A DNA stretch of 50,422 bases from Methylotenera sp. (lineage in GTDB: Bacteria; Pseudomonadota; Gammaproteobacteria; Burkholderiales; Methylophilaceae), in contig JAKFVB010000047.1 of NCBI GenBank assembly GCA_021732405.1, positions 1 through 50,422 of the forward strand. Reading direction: 5' to 3'. This document shows positions 27,592 to 36,448 of the stretch, in pieces. The number at the start of each line of letters is the position of its first letter. Within the stretch, counting starts at the first letter, position 1. The notes beneath the pieces are model-generated. The model saw nothing but the letters and a program-made list of their open reading frames with translations. It did not search any database and had not been told where the DNA came from. A program made the translations under genes and the position numbers.

Positions 27592-28986
27592 ATGATAGTT
27601 CGTACTCGATTTGCTCCCAGCCCAACTGGTTTTCTACATATCGGCGGTGCCCGCACTGCGCTATTTTCTTGGGCGTATGCCAAAAAAAATGCAGGTCAAT
27701 TTATCTTACGCATTGAAGACACAGATGTTGAGCGCAGTACGCCAGAAGCTGTACAAGCAATTTTAGATGGCATGCATTGGTTGGGTTTAGATTACGACGA
27801 AGGCCCGTTTTACCAGATGCAACGCATGGACACTTATAAAAAAGTGATTCAAAGTATGCTCGACATTGGCACGGCATATTACTGCTATAGCAGTAAAGAA
27901 GAGTTGGAATCCTTGCGTGAAAGTCAGATGCAGCAAGGCTTAAAACCGCGTTATGATGGAAAATGGCGTCCAGAATCAGGCAAAACTTTACCTGTAATTC
28001 CAGTAGGTATTTCACCCGTAGTGCGCTTTAAAAATTCGCAAATAGGTGTAGTGGCTTGGGATGATTTGGTGAAGGGGCGTATTGAAATTGCCAATAGTGA
28101 ATTGGATGATTTGATTATTGCCCGTGCTGACGGTACACCTACCTACAATTTCTGCGTGGTGGTCGATGATTTTGAGATGGGCATTACGCAAGTGATACGT
28201 GGCGATGACCATGTGAATAATACGCCGCGCCAGATTAATATGTTGAACGCATTAGGCGCAACCGTTCCGCAGTACGCGCATTTATCCATGATATTGGGTG
28301 ATGACGGGCAAAAGCTATCCAAACGTCATGGTGCGGTAAGTGTCATGCAATATCATGAAGATGGCTATTTAAAAGAGGCGGTTTTGAATTATCTGGCACG
28401 TCTTGGCTGGAGTCATGGCGATGCGGAAATATTTAATATGCAGCAATTTTGCGAGTGGTTTGATTTGGACCATATCACGCCGTCTGCCGCACAATTTAAT
28501 ACAGAAAAATTAAATTGGCTAAATGCGCACTACATTAAAGAAGCGAGTTTAGATTCGCTTGAAATAGATATTACTAATCGTTTGGCAAAGCTAGGTTTGA
28601 CTGTTTCGGCTAATCCTGAGCTAAAGTTAGTCTTAAGTTTGTATCGCGAGCGGGCTAATAATTTAAATCAATTGGCTAGTGATATTGCTTATTTTTACAT
28701 GCCAGCCCAAACCAATCCAGCCGATGCTGAAAAACATATCACAGCAGAAATTTTACCTGTGATAAAAGCGTTAAGTCAGAAGCTTGCAGCTATCGATTGG
28801 CGTGCAGAGGCCATTCATGATGCGATTAATACGGTAGTTGCAGAAAATCAACTCAAATTCCCTAAAGTAGCCATGCCTTTGCGTGTGATGTTAACGGGCA
28901 TTGCGCAATCGCCTAGTATTGATCAGGTAATGGCTATATTAGGGCAAAAAGAAACCCTGTTTAGGATACACAAATATTTAATATAG
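27592..28986 (+). CDS. gltX: Glutamyl-tRNA synthetase
   Basis: Class I synthetase charging tRNA-Glu. From ATG 27592 the 464-residue protein starts Met-Ile-Val-Arg-Thr-Arg-Phe-Ala-Pro-Ser-Pro-Thr-Gly, the standard N-terminus, with the HIGH motif as Leu-His-Ile-Gly-Gly and the KMSKS motif as Lys-Leu-Ser-Lys-Arg-His-Gly; the C-terminal anticodon domain is all-helical. The frame is open back to 27517, but the extra residues do not fit the family. No good ribosome binding site precedes the start. The 27413-27591 gap is very AT-rich and must hold the divergent promoters. Confidence 0.96.
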   Translation: MIVRTRFAPSPTGFLHIGGARTALFSWAYAKKNAGQFILRIEDTDVERSTPEAVQAILDGMHWLGLDYDEGPFYQMQRMDTYKKVIQSMLDIGTAYYCYSSKEELESLRESQMQQGLKPRYDGKWRPESGKTLPVIPVGISPVVRFKNSQIGVVAWDDLVKGRIEIANSELDDLIIARADGTPTYNFCVVVDDFEMGITQVIRGDDHVNNTPRQINMLNALGATVPQYAHLSMILGDDGQKLSKRHGAVSVMQYHEDGYLKEAVLNYLARLGWSHGDAEIFNMQQFCEWFDLDHITPSAAQFNTEKLNWLNAHYIKEASLDSLEIDITNRLAKLGLTVSANPELKLVLSLYRERANNLNQLASDIAYFYMPAQTNPADAEKHITAEILPVIKALSQKLAAIDWRAEAIHDAINTVVAENQLKFPKVAMPLRVMLTGIAQSPSIDQVMAILGQKETLFRIHKYLI

Positions 28987-28989
28987 ATT

Positions 28990-29027
28990 ATTTAAAATGA
29001 TGTTGTAGCTAAAAACACATTTTAAAT
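28990..29027 (+). terminator. AT-rich hairpin after gltX
   Basis: ATTTAAAATG (28990-28999) and CATTTTAAAT (29018-29027) are perfect inverted repeats four bases after the gltX stop, with an 18-base loop. The absence of a following T tract makes it a weak terminator candidate. The remainder of the gap to hfq (29028-29160) must hold the hfq promoter; I find no convincing -10/-35 pair. Confidence 0.35.
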
Positions 29028-29172
29028 CAGCTTAACTCGCAAAATAACTGAAAAAAATAGTTAAAACTGCTATTGAAATGCGAACAAAAAGGCGCAATCA
29101 TAATCATATAGCTGGCAGATTTAGCTTTTTTATTAAGCTACTCCAATTTTATAAAACTACAAGGAGCAAAAC

Positions 29173-29412
29173 ATGAATAACAAAGGACAAATGCTGCAGG
29201 ATCCATTCTTAAACGCACTTAGAAAAGAGCATGTACAAGTTTCAATTTACTTGGTTAACGGAATTAAGTTGCAGGGCCAAGTGGATTCGTTCGATCAGTA
29301 TGTCATCTTATTAAAAAACACAGTGACTCAAATGGTATACAAACACGCTATTTCTACCATTGTGCCTGCACGTGCAGTCAGCATGGCCTTGCCAGAACAC
29401 TCAGAAGAATAA
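29173..29412 (+). CDS. hfq: RNA chaperone Hfq
   Basis: Hexameric Sm-like protein that pairs small RNAs with mRNAs. 79 residues with Sm1 ([13 protein letters not shown]) and Sm2 ([10 protein letters not shown]), the Gln-Asp-Pro-Phe-Leu-Asn N-terminal segment and a short C-terminal tail typical of betaproteobacteria. A strong AAGGAG precedes the ATG. It leads the hfq-hflX-hflK-hflC cluster; its 3' end is three bases from hflX. Confidence 0.97.
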   Translation: MNNKGQMLQDPFLNALRKEHVQVSIYLVNGIKLQGQVDSFDQYVILLKNTVTQMVYKHAISTIVPARAVSMALPEHSEE

Positions 29413-29415
29413 AAC

Positions 29416-30606
29416 TTGTCAATTAGACCCTCTGGTTACGGCGAAAATACCCTAGCAAACCCATCTACTTTAACAACCTCATCTAACGGTGCGGTTATTT
29501 TAGTCAGCGTGGATTTTGGCGAACCTGATTATGCAGAAAGCCTGCATGAGCTCAGGCAACTGGTGATATCTGCTGGCATGCAAGTACGCGCTACAGTAGA
29601 GGGCAAGCGCAGCACGCCTGATGCGAAATTATTTATTGGTAGCGGCAAAGCTGATGAATTAAAAACCATGCTAGAAGCAAGTGAAACTAATTTAGTCGCT
29701 TTTAATCACGATTTAAGCCCATCGCAGCAGCGCAATTTAGAACGCCTTTTACAAGCTAAAGTATTAGATAGAACTGGTTTGATTCTGGATATCTTTGCAC
29801 AACGTGCGCAAACCCATGAAGGTAAGTTACAAGTAGAGCTGGCACAGCTAGAGCATTTATCTACAAGGCTTGTGCGCGGCTGGACTCACTTAGAGCGACA
29901 AAAAGGTGGTATAGGTGTGCGTGGTGGCCCAGGTGAAACCCAGCTAGAGCTTGATCGCCGCATGTTGCGTGTTCGCGTCAAACAATTGCGTGAAAAATTG
30001 GAAAAACTCAAATCACAACGTAATATGCAACGCCGTGCCCGTAAGCGTTCAAATTTGATGACCGTATCGTTAGTTGGCTACACTAATGCAGGTAAATCCA
30101 CTTTGTTTAACCGCTTAACGCAATCAGGTGTATATGCGGCAGATCAGTTATTTGCGACGCTAGATACCACTTCGCGCAAAATGTATTTGGGGGAAGATTA
30201 CCATTCTGGCGGTGGTGCTGTAGTCGTTTCTGATACGGTTGGTTTCATCAAACATTTACCAACTACTTTGATTGAAGCGTTTGGTGCAACACTAGAAGAA
30301 GCATCGCAAGCTGATTTATTGCTGCATGTAGTGGATGTTGCAAGCACCAATCGCGATGCGCAGATTGCACAGGTTAATTTAGTTTTACAAGAAATTGGCG
30401 CATCAAAAGTACCACAAATTTTGGTATTAAATCAGATTGATAAGCTGGATATGTCCGCAGGCTTGATTCGCGATGAATATGGTAATATTTCAAAAGTGAG
30501 TATTTCGGCTGCAACTGGTGTTGGAATTGACTATTTAAAGTTAGCGTTAACTGAACATCAACAGCTTTTAAAACGGCACAGCACAGAAGAAAGCGCCTAC
30601 GTGTAA
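29416..30606 (+). CDS. hflX: Ribosome-associated GTPase HflX
   Basis: GTPase that binds the 50S subunit and rescues stalled or heat-damaged ribosomes. The 396-residue protein has the HflX N-terminal domain (about 30-120), the glycine-rich linker Gly-Gly-Ile-Gly-Val-Arg-Gly-Gly-Pro-Gly-Glu-Thr-Gln, a basic coiled-coil (about 185-210) and the G domain with Gly-Tyr-Thr-Asn-Ala-Gly-Lys-Ser-Thr and Asp-Thr-Val-Gly-Phe. It lacks the ~50-residue C-terminal extension of E. coli HflX. The start is TTG at 29416; no in-frame ATG occurs before residue 49, inside the domain. Confidence 0.95.
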   Translation: MSIRPSGYGENTLANPSTLTTSSNGAVILVSVDFGEPDYAESLHELRQLVISAGMQVRATVEGKRSTPDAKLFIGSGKADELKTMLEASETNLVAFNHDLSPSQQRNLERLLQAKVLDRTGLILDIFAQRAQTHEGKLQVELAQLEHLSTRLVRGWTHLERQKGGIGVRGGPGETQLELDRRMLRVRVKQLREKLEKLKSQRNMQRRARKRSNLMTVSLVGYTNAGKSTLFNRLTQSGVYAADQLFATLDTTSRKMYLGEDYHSGGGAVVVSDTVGFIKHLPTTLIEAFGATLEEASQADLLLHVVDVASTNRDAQIAQVNLVLQEIGASKVPQILVLNQIDKLDMSAGLIRDEYGNISKVSISAATGVGIDYLKLALTEHQQLLKRHSTEESAYV

Positions 30607-30664
30607 CCTCAGTTTTGAAACCCAATTTTCTCAATAAAATTAGTAATATAGTTCGGAGTAATAC

Positions 30665-31813
30665 ATGATTAAGTTTCCTGGTTTTGGCCAACGTAACAAT
30701 GAGGGTCCACCTGATTTGGATCAAATATTGAGTGATTTAAACCAAAAAATTAATAACCTTTTTGGCAAAAAAGGGAATAACAATAGCCAGCCATCAGCTA
30801 ATAAAAATTTTGATGTGCCTGTTTTACCCATATTAGCCGTGATTGCCGCTATTTGGCTAGCTACTGGATTTTATATCGTTGATCAAGGCTCTTTGGGTGT
30901 TGTGCAGCGATTTGGTCAATATACCCAAACCACTGAGCCAGGCCCAAGATGGCATTGGCCGTATCCGATTGAGTCTGCCGAAGTGGTGAATATGGAGCAA
31001 GTGCGCCGCCTAGAAGTGGGTTATAGAAGCAGTGATGGTGGTGGTAAGACAAGGCAGCCCAAAGAAGCCTTAATGCTAACGGAAGATGAAAACATCATCG
31101 ATATGCAAGTTGCTGTGCAATACAAGCTAAAAAACGCGAAAGATTATTTATTTAATAATCGCTCAACAGACGAGTCTGTGATGTCGGCTGCAGAAACGGC
31201 CATTCGTGAAATTGTGGGTAAGAGTAAGCTAGATGATTTATTACAAAAGGGCTTGCCAGATACTTCTGAGCGCATGCAAGCAATTTTAGATAGTTACAAG
31301 TCTGGTGTGTTAATTACCAGTGTGTCGCGCCAAAAGGGTGCCGCTCCAGAGCAAGTGAAAGAGGCATTTGATGATGTAAACCGTGCTAATCAGGATTATC
31401 AACGTCAAATCAACGAAGGCGAAGCCTACGCTAATGATGTGATTCCTAAAGCGCGCGGTAATGCAGCACGTCTGGCAGAAGAGGCATCAGGCTATAAACT
31501 TAAAGTGGAAAATGAGGCAAGAGGTAATGCCAGTCGTTTTGAGCAAATTTTAGCGCAATATAACAAGGCGCCAGAAGTCACCCGTCAGCGTTTGTATTTG
31601 GATGCGCAAGAGCAAATTATGTCTAGCACCAGCAAAGTCATTGTAGATCAGCAGGGCGGTAATAGTTTGTTATATTTACCATTGGACAAATTAATGGCAG
31701 CGGGCGCTGCTGGGCCAAGTGCTTCACCTAACGTAGTAACGACAACTACAGTCAAACAGTCTGAGAGCGAAGCAGACACTTCGCGCGACTTAATGCGTAG
31801 CCGAGACAGATAA
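30665..31813 (+). CDS. hflK: FtsH regulator HflK
   Basis: SPFH/stomatin-family membrane protein that, with HflC, forms a periplasmic cage around the FtsH protease. 382 residues: a cytoplasmic Gly/Asn/Gln-rich N-terminus (1-50), one transmembrane helix (about 55-75), the SPFH band-7 domain (about 75-260, Val-Val-Gln-Arg-Phe-Gly and Trp-His-Trp-Pro-Tyr-Pro-Ile-Glu), a long coiled coil (about 235-330) and a flexible tail. GGAG lies eight bases before the ATG. hflC follows after 51 bases. Confidence 0.96.
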   Translation: MIKFPGFGQRNNEGPPDLDQILSDLNQKINNLFGKKGNNNSQPSANKNFDVPVLPILAVIAAIWLATGFYIVDQGSLGVVQRFGQYTQTTEPGPRWHWPYPIESAEVVNMEQVRRLEVGYRSSDGGGKTRQPKEALMLTEDENIIDMQVAVQYKLKNAKDYLFNNRSTDESVMSAAETAIREIVGKSKLDDLLQKGLPDTSERMQAILDSYKSGVLITSVSRQKGAAPEQVKEAFDDVNRANQDYQRQINEGEAYANDVIPKARGNAARLAEEASGYKLKVENEARGNASRFEQILAQYNKAPEVTRQRLYLDAQEQIMSSTSKVIVDQQGGNSLLYLPLDKLMAAGAAGPSASPNVVTTTTVKQSESEADTSRDLMRSRDR

Positions 31814-31864
31814 TTAGTCAGTCCACATATCGTTATTTTGAAAAGAATTTAAAAGAGAATTGAA

Positions 31865-32737
31865 ATGAAAAATATAGGTGCGTATTTAGTGGGATTGTTT
31901 GCATTGTTAGTGATACTAACCATGTCTTTTTTTACGGTCGATCAGCGTGAGTTTGCACTTGTTTTTAGGCTGGGTGAAATTATCTCGGTCAAAAAAGAGC
32001 CTGGCTTATATTTTAAAGTACCGTTGTTGGATGACTTGAAGTACTTTGATAAACGTATTGTCACCTTAGATTCTGAGCAGCCCGCTGAAATTATTACCAG
32101 CGAAAACAAAACCATGACAGTAGATTCATTTGTAAAGTGGCGTATTGTTGATCCTTCAAGATACTATGTATCAGTTAAAGAAGGTGGTGAAAGTGCTGCT
32201 GAAGATCGTCTTGCTCAAGTAGTGAATGCTGGATTACGTGATGAATTTGGTAAACGAACCGTACATGATGTGATTTCTGGCGAGCGCAGGGCTATTATGG
32301 ATAATATGCGTATTCGTGCAGACAAAGAAGCGCGTCAAATTGGTATACAAGTAGTGGATGTGCGGTTAAAACGCGTGGACTATTCTGAACAAATTAGCAA
32401 ATCAGTTTATGATCGTATGATTGCAGAACGTGGACGTATCGCTAATCAGTTACGTTCAGAGGGTGCAGCTGCATCCGAAAAAATACGCGCTGATGCCGAT
32501 AAGCAACGCGAAGTCATTATTGCCGAAGCGTTTGGTAATGCGCAGAAAATGAAAGGTGAGGGCGACGCAAAAGCGGCCGAGATTTACTCTAGCGCTTACA
32601 GCAAAAACCCAGAATTTTATGCGTTTTATCGTAGCCAAGAAGCTTACAAAAACAGCTTTAAAAGCAAATCAGATGTGATGGTGCTAGATCCAAAATCTGA
32701 GTTTTTTAAATACATGCGTAGTGCCGGCGGCAAGTAA
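31865..32737 (+). CDS. hflC: FtsH regulator HflC
   Basis: Partner of HflK. 290 residues: an N-terminal transmembrane helix (about 5-24), the SPFH domain with Phe-Ala-Leu-Val-Phe-Arg-Leu-Gly-Glu and Gly-Leu-Tyr-Phe-Lys-Val-Pro, then a charged helical coiled coil (about 165-250) ending in the conserved Ser-Glu-Phe-Phe-Lys-Tyr-Met motif. The hflK-hflC order and the 51-base spacing are as in other proteobacteria. Confidence 0.96.
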   Translation: MKNIGAYLVGLFALLVILTMSFFTVDQREFALVFRLGEIISVKKEPGLYFKVPLLDDLKYFDKRIVTLDSEQPAEIITSENKTMTVDSFVKWRIVDPSRYYVSVKEGGESAAEDRLAQVVNAGLRDEFGKRTVHDVISGERRAIMDNMRIRADKEARQIGIQVVDVRLKRVDYSEQISKSVYDRMIAERGRIANQLRSEGAAASEKIRADADKQREVIIAEAFGNAQKMKGEGDAKAAEIYSSAYSKNPEFYAFYRSQEAYKNSFKSKSDVMVLDPKSEFFKYMRSAGGK

Positions 32738-32775
32738 TCCTGAGTGTGAAAGTAATATAGCCTGTTAGCAAAAAT

Positions 32776-32961
32776 ATGAATACTACTCTGATTACTGCAC
32801 TAGGCTTAATGCTAATTTTAGAAGGAGTTTTGCCTTTAATCGCGCCACAAGCTTGGCGTGAAACTTTTAAGCGAATGGTCGCGCTTAAAGATGGGCAACT
32901 GCGTTTTGTCGGACTTTTTTCAATTGCAGGCGGCGCATTACTTTTTTGGCTATCGAAGTGA
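32776..32961 (+). CDS. yjeT: DUF2065 small membrane protein (YjeT)
   Basis: 61-residue protein with two hydrophobic helices (about residues 5-24 and 43-60) joined by a basic loop (Trp-Arg-Glu-Thr-Phe-Lys-Arg). It starts with the family pattern Leu-Ile-Leu-Glu-Gly-Val-Leu-Pro-Leu-Ile. YjeT is regularly found right after hflC; its function is not established. An AT-rich hairpin follows. Confidence 0.88.
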   Translation: MNTTLITALGLMLILEGVLPLIAPQAWRETFKRMVALKDGQLRFVGLFSIAGGALLFWLSK

Positions 32962-32997
32962 TACGACAAATTAATATCTACAAAACGTTCAAATAGC

Positions 32998-33036
32998 GAT
33001 AAAATCTTAAATTGTTGTTCAATTTAAGATTTTATT
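32998..33036 (+). terminator. AT-rich terminator-like hairpin between yjeT and hisZ
   Basis: ATAAAATCTTAAATTG (32999-33014) pairs perfectly with CAATTTAAGATTTTAT (33020-33035), a 16-bp stem with a five-base loop. A short T-rich run follows. It probably separates hfq-yjeT from hisZ-purA, at least partly. Confidence 0.65.
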
Positions 33037-33076
33037 GTTCTCAAAAGCTTCATTAAACCCGAATTTAAAATTAATC

Positions 33077-34231
33077 ATGCGTAATTGGTTGCTCCCTGAA
33101 TATATTGAAGATGTGTTGCCTGCTGAGGCTGCGCGTATTGAGTCATTGCGTCGTCAATTGCTGGATTTATTCAAGGTGCATGGCTATCAATATATTATTC
33201 CACCAACACTGGAATATTTAGAATCCTTGATTACAGGTACAGGTCATGATTTGGATTTAGCTACTTTTAAAGTGGTTGATCAGCTAACAGGCCGTTTGAT
33301 GGGTATTCGCGCCGATATGACACCGCAAGCGGCGCGTATTGATGCGCATATGCTCAATCATCAAGGTATATCGCGACTGTGTTATGCAGGTACCGTGTTG
33401 CGAACCAAGCCAGATGGACTTGCACGCACACGCGAGCCGCTTCAACTGGGCGCAGAATTATTTGGCCATGCAGGAATTGAAAGCGATATTGAAATTCATC
33501 GCTTAATGATTAAAGCTTTGCAGGCATTAGGCCTAAAAGAGCTGCATATCGATTTTAGCCATGTCGCTATTTTTGAGGCTTTGGTTAAAGCGGGCAATAT
33601 CTCTGCTAATTTAGAGCAGGATTTATACACTGCATTGCAAAGCAAAGATAAAGCCAGTGTGGCTTTGCTGGCACAAAATTTAGATGCTGATATTAAAAAA
33701 GCCCTGATTGATTTAACTGATTTAAACGGTGATGTGACTATGCTGCAAAAGGCTGTACAGCGATTGCCTAAAATTGATGAGATCACTAAAGCATTAGCCG
33801 ATTTAAGCAGTGTTGCAGCACAGTTAACCGATTTAAACGTGCAAGTTTCATTTGATTTAAGTGAGTTGCGCGGTTATCACTATCATAGTGGCATTGTGTT
33901 TGCCGCCTATGCAAAAGGCTATACAGGGCCAATTGCATTAGGTGGTCGCTATGACGAAGTGGGCTTGGTGTTTGGACGTGCGCGTCCTGCAACAGGGTTT
34001 AGTTTGGATTTACGCGGCGCTGTGACGGCATTAGCGCCTGCAGCAAGTGCAAAGGCGATTTTAGCGCCCGCAAACGATGATAAAGCACTTTTAGGCGCAA
34101 TTGAAGCATTGCGCGCGCAAGGTCAAATTGTGATACAAGCACTACCAAACTCAGCTATAGATATGGTTGAGCTCAATTGCGATAGGCAATTAATTTATAG
34201 TAATAACCAATGGCAAACACAGCCTTTATAA
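33077..34231 (+). CDS. hisZ: ATP phosphoribosyltransferase regulatory subunit
   Basis: HisRS paralogue needed by short-form HisG in the first step of histidine synthesis. From ATG 33077 it has 384 residues, starting Met-Arg-Asn-Trp-Leu-Leu-Pro-Glu-Tyr-Ile-Glu-Asp-Val-Leu-Pro, with class II motifs (Arg-Ala-Asp-Met-Thr-Pro-Gln) and Gly-Gly-Arg-Tyr-Asp but no anticodon-binding domain. The frame opens further upstream at 33035, but that part overlaps the hairpin and does not match the family. The hisZ-purA order after hflC is typical of betaproteobacteria. Confidence 0.94.
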   Translation: MRNWLLPEYIEDVLPAEAARIESLRRQLLDLFKVHGYQYIIPPTLEYLESLITGTGHDLDLATFKVVDQLTGRLMGIRADMTPQAARIDAHMLNHQGISRLCYAGTVLRTKPDGLARTREPLQLGAELFGHAGIESDIEIHRLMIKALQALGLKELHIDFSHVAIFEALVKAGNISANLEQDLYTALQSKDKASVALLAQNLDADIKKALIDLTDLNGDVTMLQKAVQRLPKIDEITKALADLSSVAAQLTDLNVQVSFDLSELRGYHYHSGIVFAAYAKGYTGPIALGGRYDEVGLVFGRARPATGFSLDLRGAVTALAPAASAKAILAPANDDKALLGAIEALRAQGQIVIQALPNSAIDMVELNCDRQLIYSNNQWQTQPL

Positions 34232-34289
34232 CCTTATTCGTAATATCCCTATTTATAATTTCAGTCTAAAAAACAGTTAAGTAAAAGTT

Positions 34290-35627
34290 ATGGCGCAAAA
34301 TTCAGTAAAAAACTCTGCTAAAAACGTGGTCGTTATTGGCACGCAATGGGGCGATGAAGGTAAAGGCAAAATCGTTGATTGGTTGACTGACCATGCACAA
34401 GGTGTTGTGCGTTTTCAAGGTGGCCATAATGCAGGGCACACTTTGGTTGTTGGTCAAGGTGATGCGCAGCGCGTGTATAAGCTCAATCTTGTGCCATCTG
34501 GCATTGTGCGCGCAGGCGTTAATTGTTATATCGGCAATGGTGTTGTGTTGGATGCTGGGCATTTGATAGGCGAAATCGCCGCACTAGAAAAAGATGGTCT
34601 GGAAGTGAAAAGTCGCTTAAAAGTCAGCCCAGGCTGTCCATTGATTTTAAGTCATCACGTAGCTTTAGACACAGCGCGCGAAGCGAAACGTGCCATTAAA
34701 ATCGGCACCACTGGCAAAGGCATAGGCCCAACCTATGAAGATAAAGTCGCGCGCAGAGCTTTGCGTGTTTACGATTTATTTTATCCAGAGCGCTTTGCAG
34801 AAAAACTAAAAGAAGTGATGGATTATCACAACTTTGTATTGACCAATTATCTGGGTTCAAAAGCCGTTGATTTCAATCAACAATACGATGCCAGCATGTC
34901 GCACGCGATTGCATTAAAAGCGATGATTGCAGATATCTCTGCTGAATTGTATGCGGCTAACGCCAGAGGCGAAAATCTGTTGTTTGAAGGTGCGCAAGGT
35001 ACATTATTGGATATTGACCACGGTACTTATCCATACGTGACTTCCAGCAACTGTATCGCTGGCCAAGCCTCTGCGGGCACTGGTGTGGGTGCCAATATGT
35101 TGCACTATGTTCTAGGTATTACCAAAGCCTACACAACTAGAGTCGGCGGCGGCCCTTTCCCCAGTGAGTTGGATATTGAAACAGAAAATTGCCCTGGCCA
35201 TCAAATGTCGAATAAAGGCCAAGAAATTGGCACTGTGACCAAACGCAAGCGCCGCTGCGGCTGGTTTGATGCCGCTGCATTGCGCCGTTCTGCGCGAATT
35301 AACGGCTTAACAGGCTTATGCATTACTAAATTAGATGTGTTGGATGGCATTGAAAGTTTAGATATTTGCACTGGCTACGAGCTGGACGGCAAAGTGGTGG
35401 ATATGTTGCCAGTAGGCGCAGATGATGTGGCGCGTTGCAAACCAATCTATGAAACGGTCGCAGGCTGGAAAGAAAATACATTTGGCGTGAAAACATGGGA
35501 TGGCTTGCCTAAAAATGCTCAGCACTACCTTAAACGTTTAGAAGCGCTGTGCGGTGTGCCAATCGCGATAGTTTCAACTGGGCCAGAGCGCGATGAAACG
35601 ATTATTATTGAGCACCCATTTAATTAA
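34290..35627 (+). CDS. purA: Adenylosuccinate synthetase
   Basis: Joins IMP and aspartate using GTP in the first dedicated step to AMP. The 445-residue protein has the P-loop-like [11 protein letters not shown], the Gly-Gly-His-Asn-Ala-Gly-His-Thr segment, and Gly-Thr-Thr-Gly-Lys-Gly-Ile-Gly-Pro. The N-terminus (Met-Ala-Gln-Asn-Ser, then Lys/Asn-rich) is about ten residues longer than usual. It is 58 bases downstream of hisZ. The last characterised gene before the C1-cofactor operon. Confidence 0.97.
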   Translation: MAQNSVKNSAKNVVVIGTQWGDEGKGKIVDWLTDHAQGVVRFQGGHNAGHTLVVGQGDAQRVYKLNLVPSGIVRAGVNCYIGNGVVLDAGHLIGEIAALEKDGLEVKSRLKVSPGCPLILSHHVALDTAREAKRAIKIGTTGKGIGPTYEDKVARRALRVYDLFYPERFAEKLKEVMDYHNFVLTNYLGSKAVDFNQQYDASMSHAIALKAMIADISAELYAANARGENLLFEGAQGTLLDIDHGTYPYVTSSNCIAGQASAGTGVGANMLHYVLGITKAYTTRVGGGPFPSELDIETENCPGHQMSNKGQEIGTVTKRKRRCGWFDAAALRRSARINGLTGLCITKLDVLDGIESLDICTGYELDGKVVDMLPVGADDVARCKPIYETVAGWKENTFGVKTWDGLPKNAQHYLKRLEALCGVPIAIVSTGPERDETIIIEHPFN

Positions 35628-35712
35628 GCATGAGTTTCACCTTAATTAATCTTTTCTTTCTGCCTATAATTTTTTACTATTAGCAAAATTATTAATTAAG
35701 TCATTTTTAACA

Positions 35713-35868
35713 CTGGAAAATAGCCTCAGTGAACATAATCCAATAAAAGCTTGGTTGTTAAAAAACAGAAATTTTTACAATTCAACATGGCTTGCCAATA
35801 GAATTGATGTAATTTTTACAGTTTCGATAATCATTATGTTGATAGGGGTAACATTTGCTTATTCTTGA
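35713..35868 (+). other. Possible small membrane open frame before dmrB, no normal start codon
   Basis: One frame is open from 35650 to TGA at 35866-35868. From a CTG at 35713 it would give 51 residues: a polar, basic N-terminal half (Lys-Ala-Trp-Leu-Leu-Lys-Asn-Arg-Asn) and a C-terminal hydrophobic helix (Val-Ile-Phe-Thr-Val-Ser-Ile-Ile-Ile-Met-Leu-Ile-Gly). There is no ATG, GTG or TTG at a suitable place and the dmrB promoter candidate lies within it, so it may be a chance frame or the remnant of a membrane-protein gene. Confidence 0.2.
35804..35831 (+). promoter_or_regulatory. Candidate promoter of the cofactor operon
   Basis: TTGATG (35804-35809), a 16-base spacer and GATAAT (35826-35831) fit sigma-70 moderately well. 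The transcript would begin near 35838, about 35 bases before the dmrB start. No terminator-like hairpin separates it from purA, so read-through from purA is possible. Confidence 0.4.
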
Positions 35869-35873
35869 GCACA

Positions 35874-36446
35874 ATGGCAATTAGTAAAACTCAACGTCTC
35901 GCTTGGGCAATAACTGGCTCTGGCCACTACCTACGCGAATGTCTTGATTATCTACAAACCCTTGAAAACGTAGATATCTACTTAAGCAAAGCCGCTGCCG
36001 AAATCATCAAGCAGTACGGTTTTCAAGGGCAATTAGATGCAACTGGTCATAAAGTTTATCAAGATAAAACAGCAAGTAGCGTACCGGTAGAATTGTTTTA
36101 TGAGGGTAAATATCACACATTAGTGATTGCGCCTGCTACCTCAAATACCGTCGCTAAAATGGCCTATGGATTCTCTGATTCTTTAGTCACCAATTTGTAT
36201 GCACAAGCAGGCAAGACGCGCGTACCAAGCATTGTGTTTGCTTGCGATACCGTTCCAGAACTAGATGATGGCGCCATTATTTCGGAAGCGCCACGTGAAC
36301 ATTTTGTACAAGTATTTCCGCGTCAAATTGATTTGGAAAACGTGAAAAAATTGGCCACTTTTGAAAGCACACAAATAGTGGATAGCATCAATATGCTGCA
36401 ACAGGCAGTGAATATACGTCTTAACGCATATAGCGAGCCTAAATAA
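35874..36446 (+). CDS. dmrB: Dihydromethanopterin reductase, archaeoflavoprotein type (DmrB/AfpA)
   Basis: Flavoprotein that reduces dihydromethanopterin to tetrahydromethanopterin, the last step of making the C1 carrier. About 190 residues with a Rossmann-like flavoprotein fold: Trp-Ala-Ile-Thr-Gly-Ser-Gly-His-Tyr at the N-terminus and the FMN-binding Ile-Ala-Pro-Ala-Thr-Ser-Asn-Thr-Val-Ala-Lys-Met segment of this family. A TTG at 35865 would add three residues; neither start has a clear ribosome binding site. The next gene begins three bases after the stop and codes for another cofactor-synthesis protein, which supports the assignment. Distinct from the DHFR-like DmrA of Methylobacterium. 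Confidence 0.85.
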   Translation: MAISKTQRLAWAITGSGHYLRECLDYLQTLENVDIYLSKAAAEIIKQYGFQGQLDATGHKVYQDKTASSVPVELFYEGKYHTLVIAPATSNTVAKMAYGFSDSLVTNLYAQAGKTRVPSIVFACDTVPELDDGAIISEAPREHFVQVFPRQIDLENVKKLATFESTQIVDSINMLQQAVNIRLNAYSEPK

Positions 36447-36448
36447 AA

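Noticed and set aside
33077-34231. Second histidyl-tRNA synthetase, i.e. a duplication of hisS
   Set aside because: The protein lacks the anticodon-binding domain and has the HisZ N-terminus; it is the HisG regulatory subunit.
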